From: Toxonevra muliebris
Taxonomy: Eukaryota; Arthropoda; Insecta; Diptera; Pallopteridae
Length of the DNA stretch: 64,000 nt
Direction of reading: 5' to 3'
Assembly (NCBI GenBank): GCA_963691655.1
Contig: OY829328.1
Span: forward strand, 75,830,400-75,894,399
The number at the start of each line of letters is the position of its first letter. The stretch's first letter is position 1. A program made the translations under genes and the position numbers. Below are positions 46,977-59,620 of the stretch, piece by piece. The notes under the pieces are model-generated. The model had not been told where the DNA came from. It made no database searches and worked only from the letters and a program-made list of their open reading frames with translations.

Positions 46977-47206
46977 AACAAAATTTATTGTTAAACTGGT
47001 AACCCCTCCTCCCCCGCCATGGAACCTGCTAGTGTAAATACATACATATATAATTATCTCTGTTATAAAACCATAAACAGTAACACTTTTGTATATGATT
47101 GAGTTTGTATAAACTTATGTATATAATCATTTAAAAATTTTTTTATATATGTGAATTCAATTTTACACATATTGTTTATTTTAACCAGTTGGCAAATTAT
47201 AAATAC

Positions 47207-47212
47207 AATAAA
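47207..47212 (+). promoter_or_regulatory. Candidate polyadenylation signal of the serpin gene
   Basis: AATAAA about 230 bases after the serpin stop. Another AATAAA overlaps the stop codon (46972-46977) and a third lies at 47308-47313. Which one is used cannot be decided from sequence; the 47207 copy gives an ordinary 3' UTR length. Confidence 0.35.
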
Positions 47213-47404
47213 TGACCAGTCTGGATTGTTATGGTTACAAAATTGATAGTGTTTTTTTTTTTTTTTTAAATGTCCTACATATATTTTGATAAGTTTCCAG
47301 TACACTAAATAAAATATTTTTGATTGTTTAAAATTAATTCTCCTCATTTGTATGCATGTCTACTGTATAACAATGCGCAGGCATGGGCAAACTTTTACCT
47401 ATTA

Positions 47405-47650
47405 TTATTGAAGCGAAACTTCTTTAGCGAGGGTAAATCGAAAATTTTGCAACGGAAATCGCGTTGTTGTTGTACTCATACGAAACTAATAAGAAACGAA
47501 GTTATGCTGTTGTTGGTGTTTGGCTAACGAGGTCATATGGGAATCGGTTACATACAATCATGCAGAGAGTCGACTTCTTGCACAGTTTTATCTCAAGTCC
47601 TTTAATGAGAGAGCTAGATTCCATATAGTTGCTTCCCTCTCATGTGTTAT
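47405..47650 (+). repeat. Inverted repeat right of the serpin gene, first unit
   Basis: Mirror copy of 44640-44965. It is preceded by CAGGCATGGGCAAACTTTT (47379 onwards), which resembles a hAT terminus, but no matching opposite end was found. A second, tandem copy follows. Confidence 0.8.
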
Positions 47651-47719
47651 ATACGTGTACTACGTCGTGTTTGTACCGATAAGTGTAGAGAGTATCAACA
47701 ACAACGGTCACGTGAAATA

Positions 47720-47955
47720 CCGCGTTTTTGTTGCACTCATACGTAACCAGTAAGAAACGATGTTATACAGTTGTTAATCGGCTACATACAATAAAGCAGA
47801 GAGTCGATTTCTCGTAGTTTTATCTCATGTGCTTTAGTAAGAGAGCAGACCTAAATGCCTCTGCTTGATTGCATATAGCGGAAGTTTCCTCTCATGTGTT
47901 ATGTACGTGTACTACATCGTGTTTGTGCCGATAAGTGTAGAGAGTACCAACAGAA
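47720..47955 (+). repeat. Second tandem unit of the serpin-flanking repeat
   Basis: Repeats GTTGCACTCATACG, AAGAAACGATGTTATAC, GGCTACATACAATAAAGCAG, GCATATAGCGGAAG and CTCATGTGTTATGTACGTG from the previous unit, with the boundary around 47715. The first unit's 3' part (CGATAAGTGTAGAGAGTA) is duplicated as well. Confidence 0.75.
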
Positions 47956-47989
47956 AAAAATCTTTAGAAAATAAAAAGAGAATGTTGCT

Positions 47990-49460
47990 GTTTAAGTGCC
48001 CCCCTTTTCGCTAAGCTGTCCGCCTTTTCATTTCCATTAAATTCTTCATGACCTGGCATCCAAGCCAGTGTAACCTTATTCCTGTCGCTGCTTGACTATC
48101 CGAAAGAATATAAATGCAGGTACTATTTATTCGCCTTAGTATACATTCTCGAACGCAAATCTTACAGCATGAATCTCTGATGTGAATATGGAGGGCATTC
48201 TCCCCATAGCTATGGCTTTTTGAAATCTTGGTCCATAGATTCCAGCCTAAGCGCTGCCATCTTCCATTTAAGACCCATCAGTTTACCAAACTTATGCCCC
48301 GAAAGTTTTTGTTTTTCCATATTTGACGGTCATTTATAACTACTTCAAATTTTCCTGAAAATACATATGTTTTACTCATAGAGTCAGTTAGTTTCAGGCA
48401 AGGGCTGTCCTGAAATATGTTCAAAATAGAAAGGTGTCCTATCAGGTCCCCACTTTTGTAAAGGTTAACATTATTATGAAGATGTGAGTTCTAGGTGAGC
48501 TTTTTATCAAGGGTTGCCCCAAAGAATTTACCTTCATCTAAAAGTGCCAGTTTTTATCCATTGAGTCTGATTGTCTTAAGATTAAGCATTCTCCTCAATG
48601 TGAAAAGAACTAATACTGTTTTGTTCGGGTTGATTGTTAACCCTTTATCGGAACACCACTTTAAAGTGTTCTGTCTGATATAGTGAGACTATCGGTGCCC
48701 CTTATTATAATGACAACATCATCTGCATAGCCCTGAGGATTAAAACCTTGGTTTGCTAATGTTTCAAGGAGTTCGTCTATAACCATCGTCCAGCGTCCCT
48801 CTTGAGGGCATCCCTTAGTTGTCGACATGGTCAGTTGCGAGCCTCTTTGATCATAGCTTACTTTTCTTGTCTCCAACATTGCCAGTGTCCACCTTGTGAT
48901 CATTGGGAGTATTGGGAGATTTCTGATCATGGAGTCACTTATCGCAGATAACGACGTATTGTCGAATGCTCCTTGAATGTCAATGAAGCTGCATAGAGCT
49001 ATTGTTTTAGCGGTCAAAGCCCCCTCGATAGATCTCGTTAGGCATTTCTGTAAGGGACATTTGAAAAGATATTTCGCTCTAATATATTGATCAAGAGTTT
49101 TCTCCATTGCTTTAAGGAAAAAGGAGCCGAGGCTTATCGGTCGGTAGGCCTTAGGCGTGTGTTCCGCCCTCTTGTCCACCTTTGGTATGAAAACCACCCT
49201 CACTTTAGTCTAGTTACATGAGATGTAGCATAGGGTAAGGCTTGCCCTGTAAATTCTTACCAGAGTGGGCGTTAGAATTTTAACACCTTGCTGTTGTAAA
49301 CATGGGTGTATTCCGTCTCTCCTTCCTGGTGATTTAAACGAGCTTAATGTCGAGATGGCCCATTTAATTCAGTGAGAGTGAAAGATTTTACTCGCAAGAC
49401 CTTAGTCTCGCCTATCTGCCTCTAGAAACTTAATCTCCTGAGGCACAACGGGCTTGTTAG
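47990..49460 (-). mobile_element. LINE with RT and RNase H (LOA-like), decayed
   Basis: RT at 48661-49203 (minus): VVFIPKVDKRAEHTPKAYRP, LGSFFLKAMEKTLDQYI, FIDIQGAFDNTSL, TKGCPQEG and NPQGYADDVVIIIRG. Sequence to about 49460 gives the pre-finger region. Below 48660 come the thumb (LNLKTIRLNG-like) and, at 47998-48095, the RNase H end VTLAWMPGHEEFNGNEKADS. Two or more frameshifts. It is a different family from the 8.4-11 kb element (GAFDNTS rather than its equivalent), though of the same general type. Confidence 0.8.
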
Positions 49461-49692
49461 ATCTGACGCAAACAAGAAAATGAGTATCCAGCAGAAGCTG
49501 TAAACTTTTACCTAAGAGCACGAATCGAAAAAAAAGTAAATACTTGCCTATGTACATACTTAATTAGTTGCCATTACAACCGATGATTGATTGACGTTGG
49601 CAGTCTCAACACAGCTACGCCTTTACTATTGAGCATGCTCTAGCGACAGTTCATGAGGTTTCAGCCACATCTCACTTCCAATGGAGATTTAG

Positions 49693-49920
49693 TCATCCTA
49701 AGTCAAATGAGTTTCGAAGGAATATCAATCCAGATATTGAGGTGTACATGTGGGCCCTAATTACATATACTGTCAAAGATACTATCATTATCGACAAACA
49801 GATGGTCGCTTTTCTTGTGCAAATCGTGAGATTGCTGTTCTTATAGATTGACAAGAATTCGACGTCCTTCCAATCACAGGGCATCCTTTTATCTGAATAC
49901 ATTCAGTATAAGAGCTCATA
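49693..49920 (-). mobile_element. Degenerate LINE RT fragment
   Basis: Minus-strand frame 49693-49902 reads MPCDWKDVEFLSIYKNSNLT and CTRKATICLSI, resembling the P-x-DWK-xxx-xxxIYKK-xxx-xxx-NYRxISLLSI block of RT fingers. The link to known clades is weak. Confidence 0.4.
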
Positions 49921-50334
49921 GCTCATGCATGTATTTTGGAGAGCTTTGGGCGATGTCTTCTAAGGCTTCGTCATAATCCAATGATGGTACCTGGATATCA
50001 ATCACTTGAGTTCCGTGTCCGCGGCCAGAAGACATGGTCCTGAAGAAGTAATTTTGAGATGGTTTCCATACAAGTCAAGAGGACTGCTCATCACTGGAAC
50101 TGGTAATAATTCATACAACCCCTGATTTATATATTCAATGAGAAGCAAGGTGTCGACTCAAATCAAGCGAAGTTTGGCATGATAAAAATGATACGATACA
50201 CAGACTCACAGATTTACCGCCAGCTATCGAATCAATACTCAATTTTTTCGATGCCGGTTGTAGTCCACATCAAATTCGGCAGAAAATATAATGTGAAATA
50301 GCCTGAGCGAAGTCAATAGAGCAATCCAGAGTTC

Positions 50335-51110
50335 GACCTCAGGAGGTTTATAGAAATATTCTATACAGACGGCTCCAAAACAATAATTGGAACCGGTTTT
50401 AGCTGGTACCTGGACGAGGAAATCAAGTACTTCTTTGGCAACAGTCTTTCAAACAGAGATTTTTGCTATTTTAAACTTGCTGAATAATCGAAAACTGTTG
50501 GCGAAGAAAATGTATAGAAACCTGCAGTGAGCAGTCAAGTTGCACTAAAGGCCCTAGAAAACCCAACCAAGTTTTCAAAGATCATAAGCGAGTGTAAGGT
50601 AACACTTAAATGTGTCGCAAGATCAAATAAGTTGTGCACGCTTCGGCGTGGCTGGCAATGAAATCGCTGAAGCCAAACGCGACAAATCCAATAGGCGTCA
50701 GTTTGGCAGGAACTAAACAATGAATCAACGAATCCATGAGTTATACTCATAGAGGAAGATGATCCAGTGTCAACTCTTGAAAAACTACGAAGTGCTTTGT
50801 GAGACAACCTAACAAGAGAACAACTGACTTTCCTTTCTATTTGGAGAGAAGAGATCTTCGTATCCTAGTGAGTTTGATCACAAGCCACATTACATGTGGT
50901 CAACATCTGACCAACATGGGCGTAATTGCAGTTCCGGTTCATATGTATTCTACCTTGATGAGAAAAGAGACACTACATTTTCTTTGTTACTGTCCCGCAT
51001 TCGCGAGAAGAAGGAGCCGCTTATTGGGTAGCGATGTCTTAGGAATGAGTTCTGCCCACTCTATTCATCTACCTGATCTTCTTAGGTTTCTTAAAGAGAC
51101 CTAGAAATTT
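50335..51110 (+). mobile_element. LINE RNase H and C-terminal fragment
   Basis: IEIFYTDGSKTIIGTGFSWY near 50350 marks the start of RNase H. The middle is broken. Frame 50799-51104 ends with ITCGQHLTNMG, LHFLCYCPAFARRRSRLLGS and HLPDLLRFLKET, the conserved Cys-rich C-terminus. Opposite orientation to the adjacent 47990-49460 element. Confidence 0.7.
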
Positions 51111-52999
51111 TGGTGGGATCTAGAATTCTGCTTTCTTTTTCCTCATTCCCTTCTCCTTTTCTTCTATATGAGAAAAGTACACTGGTCTAAAAGACTGAGT
51201 GCTACGGAAGGTCTATATTCTTTTAGTACAAATCTAGACCTATCTAATGTATCTATCCGTATTCGTCATTACAGGAAAAAGTCCCGGTATTCAAGCCTTT
51301 AATTAGGCAAACTAGTTTCCAGACAGCACTTGTCTTTACTCACAAATTTAATTGCATTTTCTTTTTGGTTTTAAATGCAAAATAACAATATGTTTAAGCT
51401 TTTGATTTAAGCATTTTAATTTTTTTTTTTGCTACCACTACTACTAGTACAACATCATACGAAATTAGATACATAAATATAGTAAATGCAATTTTGATTT
51501 TCGTACATAATTGTGTAGTTACGTCCTCAACAACCAGATTCCCAATGGCGATGATTTCGCTTCAGGATGCTTTCGGATGCACTTCTATGTAAGTGCAGTA
51601 CTTTTTAAATATTACAATTTAATCAGCTTGATATCATTTCAAAGCTTCAAAGCTCGAACAAGCTTCTTTTTACAAAATCGGCACTGTTTTTTCGAAATTT
51701 ATAGTTGAAGAAAGGGTGACGAAACAATAGCTCACCAATTGCAGCCTTATTTTTCCCCTAGACAAGCTAAAAAAATGGTTCTTTACAATGAACAAAGAGT
51801 GCAAGAATAATATGAATTTATCCGTCCGCTTTTGTTTTTAAGCCGAATAACCGAGTAATGAGATAAAAGACACCACTTATTGCATACGTTATTCACTTCA
51901 CTTAGTTCATTTTTTGTGCTGCTTTTTCTTACACTTGTGTATAACAAAAAAAAAAACGAGACGGAATCAAATTTCATTTTACACGTGTATAGCGAACCCA
52001 AACTGCTGTTTTCACATGAAGCGCATTAATTATGCAGCAAAGTGCAAGCGCATTAAATTTTCCCATATGCCGAACATAAGCTCTTTGTTGAAAATAATTA
52101 ACCGACAAATTGCATATTCAATTGCTGCGTCCATTTGTCCGTCCATACGTGCGTGCGTGCGTTCGTTGCAATAATGTAGCATTTGATTTTTGCTGCTGTT
52201 GTTGGCCAAAAATGCTAATTACATTGTCCCCACTCATAATTATTATGTGTTACTTTATTCTCATTTTATTTGTAATGGTCAAAAAGCAAAACACAAAATA
52301 CAAAAAAATTTAAAAAAAAAAATAATACTAGTAAAGAATTTACATTTATTATTACAAAAAATATTTATTCGCAATTTCTGTTGGCTGGCTGGATGATATT
52401 CTATTGCTGTTTGTTCATTGGTGTTGTTATTATTGTTAATTTTTCAACAACATTCAATTCAAATATTGAATTTAGTGCGCGCAATTTGAAAATTTTTGCC
52501 AATTTAATATTACACAAATACATACAAAATAAAATACTTAAATGAGAAAAAAAAATTGAAATGAAATTATTAATATTATTTGTTTTGCATATCAATTGTT
52601 AATTTAACTTTTCAGTTATATGTTTCAAACAGAATTGCGGTGTATCGACGCGACTGATAATCGTTGGCACAATCAAAACGCTCATGACGGTGTGAGATGA
52701 AACAGAATTGCAACCGCCGCCGATTTCACGCTGACAGTTTGCGTCAACTTAGATCTATTTCTATTTTTTCGTCGGGCAATAAAGTAAGTGACGTGCGAAA
52801 CTGTTCAATAGAACGGGTCGGTCCCATACAAAAAAAAAGTTTCAAAGTACACCTCCCATTTAAAAGCTTATGTAGAGATTTTTTTTTTTGGACCACCCTA
52901 AATGCAGCCAAATGAATTTGTTATCATAACTTTGATATTTCATGTCCGATTTTTATAAATGATACATTGTTGTAAAGAGCTTGACCTCTCATGAAGTCA
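51111..52999. other. Non-coding, AT-rich
   Basis: Short frames are unsupported. 52620-53000 differs in composition and may be older repeat sequence (GGACCACCCTAAATG near 52890). No gene seen. Confidence 0.45.
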
Positions 53000-55580
53000 T
53001 ATTTCGTTAGTGGTGCCCCTTGCGATAACCAAGCTGGCGGTCAAATAGACCGGCTGGCCTCTCTATGTTCTCCTGCAACGTGTTGCATATAATACGCTCC
53101 GATATTTTGCCAGCTGTCTGCAGCATACATAGCGAATGGTATGATGATGGTTGCTCTGATGGCACAGAAACAGAAATCCTCCTTTTAAGCAGCCATTGTT
53201 TAACTCCGCAAAAATGTCTGGTCTGGCTTTCACTGCCGCCTTAAGAGCTACATTTGGCACTCCATCTAGCCCTGGCACTTTGTTGTCGTCCATTCGTTGC
53301 AGATTCAATAAGACTTTGTCTCTCGTTACGTATGATGTAGTCTGTTGTGTACTATCAGTCTCGATATTCTCCAGCTCCTCTTAGGTTGCTGTGCGCTTGG
53401 TCGCCCAAACTTCCGCGTCACCATTCTGTATACTTGGCCCCATGGATCCAGGTCCGCACTATCACGGAGCTCTTTGAAACACCTGGTTTTGTTTAATGCC
53501 ACCTTGAGGGCTGCTCTGGCCATCTTGTGTTCCTCCTGTAATGCTCCGAGGTTGTGTCTGACGCGGGCTCTCTGCACCTTTCTGCACGCTTTATGACACC
53601 GCTTCTTCGCATCCGCTATTTCCTCTGTCCATCAATAAGCAAAGCTTCTGACGTTTGCTGTAGTGTGCCTCGGCATTGATGCGTTGCAAGCGTTACTAAT
53701 CAGCTTGGCTATTTGTCCAACCTTGTTTGCTGCTGATTTGTCGTCAATCGATTCGTCACTCCAAATAACTTTAAAAGTTTCCTCTTCGAACACCTTCCTT
53801 TTCTATCCAGTTTGTTGGGCCTTCCGCACTTGTGGCGCCTTTCTTGCTGTCCTTTGTTTCACGTCTATCACGATCGCTTAATGGTCGCTGTGTGTGTATA
53901 CCTCGCTGTTAGTCCACTCGGCTCTGTTTGCTGTTGCACTGTCGGCGAAAGCAAGGTCAATGACCGACATGTCTCTGCCTGTGTCAAACGTGTAACGGCC
54001 TACCTCGTTCAGCAGCACCAGGTCAAGTTCTGCGAGGCTCTCTTCTATCACTCTATCTCTCGTGTTGGTACGAATGCTACCCCAAGTCTTAGACCATGCG
54101 TTGAAGTCAGCAATAATGAGAATCGGGTGCATACCCTGCACTTCCGTCGTGAGTGATGCCATCATGTCTTCGAATTCGACGGCCGTCCGCCGTGCGAGTA
54201 GGAGGTACGTAACAGCTGAAAACTTATATCCCATTCAGTTTTGCCCATGCGTAGCCTGGCTCTTTCACCGCTATTTTACTCTGGCGTGTTTTATCCCCGA
54301 TCGCCGATATCGCAACTAGCTAGTATCGCTATATCGATTTTTAGCTCCGTTTTGCTTTGCCATAGAAGGTCCTGCGCAGCAGCCCAGTGGTTGAGATTGC
54401 GTACCACTATCTTCATGATTTCCTCTTTTCGGACGCTTCTTTGAAACGGGGACATTTCGCGCTGCCTACTTGGTGTGCTTCATTGCATAACGCACACTTC
54501 CCCTTGTTTGAGCAGTTAGTCGTAAAGTGAGCGGTTTGTCCAAACTTCCAGTCTGCTGGTAGGGTAATTAACGCCGTCTGTGTCCCGCCGCTTCCTCTGC
54601 TGGTCGTTTGATGACCGCCTGCTCTTGCAGTGTGTCGCAAATTTCCGTCTTCGTTGTGACTTCAGCGACAAGGCCTCTACACTGAAATCTTACCATGTGC
54701 GTCCCTACGTTGACTGTTGCCTTTTCTTTATGTACGCCTTGAATAGTTGCCTGATACGAAAATGCCTTCGTGCCTTTGGGCCATTTGAGCTCTAGCAACA
54801 TTTTTCCTTTAGCTGTCTTTCGAATTATTCTCACCTCTTCTCCTAAGGGTTTGAGCTCATACGCTAGATTTGACCGTTTGCAGAATATTAGCGTACGATG
54901 TGCGGTCTCCTTTTGTCGCGATAATAATAACGTCTACTTTTGGGCCGAATGGCTATTGCTTTCACTTTTGTTATCGCCTTCGTTATTGCTTTTGGGACCT
55001 GCTTCTGCTTTCGCTGCACTGTTGTACACTCCGTTTGTATTAGCGTTGTACCACGCCTTTTCTTCGCCTCTGGTGATTTTGTAATGGTTCGCTCATCACT
55101 ACCTTCTTTTGGACTTGCCTTGGATCGTGTCCTCTTCGCTGATTGTCGACCACTGAACGTAGTCTTTGCTGCTTGAGCTACGTAGCTCGTCGTTGTAGTC
55201 TTCGTGCTCGCTTTTACTTGCCTTTCGCCCTCCGTATCGAAATGTATCGTTGCCTCTGTGTGCAGCTATTTTATGATACTATAGCTCTTTTTTACCGCCT
55301 GATGCACTTTTGGTTTGCTTCCACAGTACTTCATCAGTCCATCGACTTCCCGACCGACTTCACGAAATATCTCCTCCAAGCTCCCATATTTGGCTATCAC
55401 TTAAGGCATCGTTGTTTCTTGTTGCTCTGCCATCTACGCTGGTATCCTCTTCGCCGCTACCTTCTTCGGCTTTTTCGCCACCTGCTGCCAGCTTTTGTTG
55501 CTCTTCTTTATGGTGGGATGTAGGAGTGTCGGGCAAGACAGAGCTGGCTTTCGCTGCTGACTTTTATGTGGCTTAAATTT
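53000..55580 (-). mobile_element. R1-like LINE, copy 4: 5' half only (gag, endonuclease, start of RT)
   Basis: Read on minus from about 55580. An ORF1 N-terminal region (55310-55580, Ala/Glu/Lys-rich) passes through a frameshift into FREVGREVDGLMKYCGS. The ORF1 core follows (54568-54834), then a CCHC knuckle CALCNEAHQVGSAKC (54413-54640). The AP endonuclease domain is at 53878-54234 (LIIADFNAWSKTWGS, VIDLAFAD, YTHSDH). The linker before RT (53326-53577) and the RT start NKVPGLDGVPNVALK (53063-53308) follow. The copy stops near GLFDRQLGYRKG at about 53000-53040, and the rest of RT and the 3' end are missing. Multiple frameshifts. Confidence 0.85.
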
Positions 55581-57339
55581 AGTGCATTTCACATTTATCT
55601 AAATGTCAACTTTTTTTTATTATTGTATTTTATATTTGTTTTTATGTGTATGTGTGTGTGTGTGTTTTAAAGTTTAGTTCCAAAGCGTGTGCTTGATGAT
55701 ATATGCTATCAAACAAAAACGCTTAACACTAACATGCACGCAATGCACATATCAAAGTTAGTATCAAAGTTATTATCAAAGAGACAAAAGTTTTAAATAA
55801 AATTTTTATTACAATAACAAAACGTTTCAACTATTAAAAGCTACTATTTGTTTTTGTTATTTTGTGTGTTTGTCTTTTTTGTATTTTTAGAAAGTGATGA
55901 TGAAGACGTCAGTGTCTCGCTACTTCATTTGTAAAGATTTAATTAACGCAAACGTGAGCGCGTATACGCGCTCCAAACTTATTCAACAAAACAAAAATAT
56001 AATAAAATAAATTGTTGTAAAAAAACAACAAGAAGAAGATGAAGCTGAAATTGTTTTACAAAAGCAACTACTGCTGTTGTTGTTGTTACTTCTTCATCAT
56101 CAACACTGTACAGCGCAAAATTTCTGCTCGTAAGTTTTGGCACTTGCACATAAATTGTATGTAAAAGCACTTTTGAAGTTTTCGCATGTTGCACAAAAAC
56201 AATGGCGCAAAAAGTTGCATGCGACATCTGTTAAAAATCGCATGAATAGTACAGGTGCAAAATTTTTCTTCTATGTAGTAGAATCAGGTAGCAGTAGTAA
56301 ATGAAGTATGTTTTTGTTTGTTTTTTTTTATGAATTTTTGTTAGAAAGAAATGGCGCATCTATCCTTTTTCACTGCATGTGTATGTGTGTTCTTTGTGCT
56401 TGTTTTCTATTGTTGTCCCTTGTAGTGTGTTTTTCGTTTCGCTTTTGTTTTTGTGAAATTGCTTTGTCATTGTCTTGTTTATTATTATTTTTTTGTTTTT
56501 TCTTTTCTAGTTTTTGTTTTAGTTCCATTTGCAGTTAGTATGTAATGTGTATAGTATATATTTTTGCTTTTGTTTCTATTCAAAGTAATGAAAGTTAAAA
56601 ACTTTTCACAGCGTTTGATGTGATGTGTTTGCTTTAAAAATTTTATAGTTATACCACTCGGCGTATGAGTGATATTTATTTAAAAGTAAGAAAAGAAAAT
56701 TAAGAAGAAAATTCAGAGTAGTTTTTGTGAATTCAGAAAGCGTCAACATGAGTTCAAAATAATCAAATTGGATGTAAAAAGTGTGACTTTCAATTCAGAT
56801 CAGTCACAATTTTATTTTAAAAGCATTAACCCATTCAATCCTGGCCTTACAAGGGCTGCTGAAGCAAAATCGACAAAATTTCACCCAGATTTATCATTTA
56901 GACTTATCAAGAAATAAAAAGAAGGAAAATAATCCCTTCTCCTACCCTTCTCCGGTACGTTGCGAACACGCCATGCTTGACCTTAACCCTTTCGGGACCG
57001 TAGGGGAACCAGAAAAGAAAAATCCGAAATCGTATTGTCTGACCCCGATTTCTTGTTAGAATTTTTGATCGAAACATGCATTTTGCAGCTCTGAAAGCAT
57101 AAGCTTGCATGGGTCACCGGTGACCCTGTGGCTCTCAGTGGGATTTCTAATGAATTTTTTTCTGTACATTTTTATTAGATATTTTTTTTTCAAAGATTGA
57201 CCTAAGGAAGTTAGAAACGAGCAAAACGGAGTTCAGATTCGCAGTCTTTGATCCCATTTCATGGCTCAAGTCACGTTCCTAAGACTCAAACGTCTTGCCG
57301 GTTATAGGAATTGGGTTTAGGGGGGAGGCCTGATTTTAC
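55581..57339. other. Non-coding
   Basis: (TG)n at 55646-55664, TTG repeats near 56070-56090 and T-rich stretches. Only the palindrome at 57111 stands out. Confidence 0.5.
57111..57126. repeat. Perfect 16-bp palindrome GGGTCACCGGTGACCC
   Basis: An exact palindrome containing two inverted GGTCA half-sites separated by CCGG. It sits in otherwise unremarkable sequence (56820-57300) that also holds TTAACCCTTTCGGG (about 56994), reminiscent of TTAA-type element ends. Confidence 0.6.
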
Positions 57340-58960
57340 CAAATTAAAGAATAAATATCAGACTCAAACAAAACCCAGACCTAGACCAAAAACTAGTGCA
57401 AAAATTTTATCAATGTTAACACCAAAAACGGACCGAAAATTAGAAGATAACTGGACCAGAACTGAGACTAAAGTTCAAACTAAAATCGGATTGAAATTTA
57501 GGTGGAAATTTCGACCAAATTTTAATCTAAAATCTAATAGAAATTTAGGCGTAAATTTCGACCAAAACTCAAACTAAAATCGAATAGAAATTTAGGCGTA
57601 CATTTCCGACCAAAATTCAAACTAAATTCGGAGAGAAATTTGGGAGGAAATTTTGACCTAATTTCAAACTAAAATTGAATAGAAATTTACGCGGAAATTT
57701 CGATCAAATTTCAAACTAAAATCGAATAGAAATTTAAGCGGAAATTTCGACCAAATTCAAGCCGAAATCGGATAAAAATTTAGGCGAAAATATCGACCAA
57801 ATTTCAAACTAAAATCGAAAAGAAATTTAAGCGGAAATTTCGAACAAAATTACAACTAAAATCGGATAGAAAATAAGGCGGAAATTTCAACCAAATTTCA
57901 AACTAAAATCGAATAGAAATTTATGCAGAAATTTCGACTAAATTTCAAACTAAAATCGAATCGAAATTTAAGCGGAAATTTCGACCAAATTCAAACCGGA
58001 ATCGTATAAAAATTGAGGCGAAAATTTCGACCAAAATTCTAAATAAAATCGAATAGAAATTTAAGCGGAAATTTAGGCCAAATTAAAACCGAAATCGAAT
58101 AGAAACTTAGGCGAAAATTTCGACCAAAATTCAAACTAAAACCGAATAGAATTTTATGCGGAAATTTAGACCAAATCTCAAACTGAAATCGAATAGAAAT
58201 ATAGGCGGAAATTTCGCCCACATTTCAAACTAAAATTCAAACACTTGTTTTTAGATCGAAGTTCTAACCAAGAAAAGGACAAAAATCGAAAATCCTTGAT
58301 TGAAAAATACACAATATTCAGGCAACAAATCCTACCGAAATTTCAATAAAAATCTATCAAAATTTAGGCCAAAACTCAGACTAAAAACCCAAAACTTACC
58401 CCGAATCCAAATCAATTAAAAATTCAGACTAAAAATAAAACCGAAATTCAGAAAAAATGTAGACCAAAATTTAGACGATAACTGAGTTAAAGAAAACTTT
58501 AAGCCAAAAGGGCCGAATGAAAGCAAACAAAAATTCAGACCAAAACCCAGTAGAAATATCTAAATAATATTCACACCAAAAAATTTCAACTCAAATATAG
58601 ACCAAAAGTAGACAAAACTTTTGACCAAATTCAGAAAATAAATCAAACAAAAACTGAACCAAAATTCGAGCCGAACTTAGAGTAAAATGTAAAACAAAAC
58701 TCAGACCGGTTTCGTATCGAAATTTAGACCAAAACTTGTATCAAAATCAGGCCAATTCAGACCAAAATTTCGACCACAACTCAAACTAAGAGTTACACCA
58801 AAACTCAGACCTGAAGAATCTCAAATACAGACCGAAAGTAAATCAAAATTTTATGCCAAACACGAATTACAACTCAAACAAAATTCATACGAAAATGCAG
58901 ACCTAAAGTGAAAATAAAATTCTGACATACAATCAAACCTGAATTCAGATCAAAAACGGT
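57340..58960 (+). repeat. Minisatellite, 47-48 bp units, then loose CAGACCAAAATT modules
   Basis: From about 57470 to 58240 there are roughly 15 units of 47-48 bases with AAACTAAAATCGAATAGAAA, TTTAAGCGGAAATTTCGACC and AAATTTC. Either side, shorter modules of the CAGACCAAAATT family dominate. Frames at 57311-57577 and 58039-58221 are repeat translations. Confidence 0.85.
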
Positions 58961-59227
58961 AAAATTAAACTTAAATTCAGTGCTTAGAGAAATTTTGTTA
59001 ACCCCTTCGTCAATTTGAATTTCATTACTCCAAAAAACTTTTGACTTAGGAGCGACAATCGTAATAGCTAAAACAATCATAGAGCAACAACAACAAAATT
59101 CCTCCCCCCCCCCCACCCCCTTTCCCCTCATAATAAAAGCACCAAGAAGAGACTGCAACTGCATTGTTTAAAATGCCAGCAGAACTGATTTTATAAACCA
59201 TTGCCATTCAAACGTGTTTAATATATT
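58961..59227. other. Non-coding, with a C-run
   Basis: Bases 59100-59128 are nearly all C on plus, the counterpart of the G-run at 171-203. Nothing else seen before the piggyBac-type element. Confidence 0.5.
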
Positions 59228-59620
59228 TTAACCCTTAAATGCATATCGTATCATATATGGTACATGTCTTTAATCATACGATAATCTAGTCAATCAAACT
59301 GAAGTGTTATACCGTACGCTTTAAATTGAAACAGACAAATTTATCCTTCATATAAACACCGTTACAGCTCGCTTACTTTTTTTTTTAGTTGTCAGTAAGC
59401 TGCCGAAGTGGTCTTATGCACTTTTTACACATAATTTCAAAAGTGATTTTCAATAGCAAAAAAAAAAATGATGAGTACATTGGGCTTTCTTTTAGCTAAA
59501 TATAATGAATCTTGATCTTAGAAATTTTATATCTTAGAATAGTTGTTTTTTCTATGTACCATATATGGTACTCTATGCATTTGCGCATTTGATTATTTTT
59601 GATTGTTCAATTAGATATGG

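Noticed and set aside
47379..47400. hAT terminus CAGGCATGGGCAAACTTTT
   Set aside because: It looks right for one end, but no opposite end was found, so no element could be delimited.
57311..57577. 88-residue basic frame
   Set aside because: Translation of minisatellite units.
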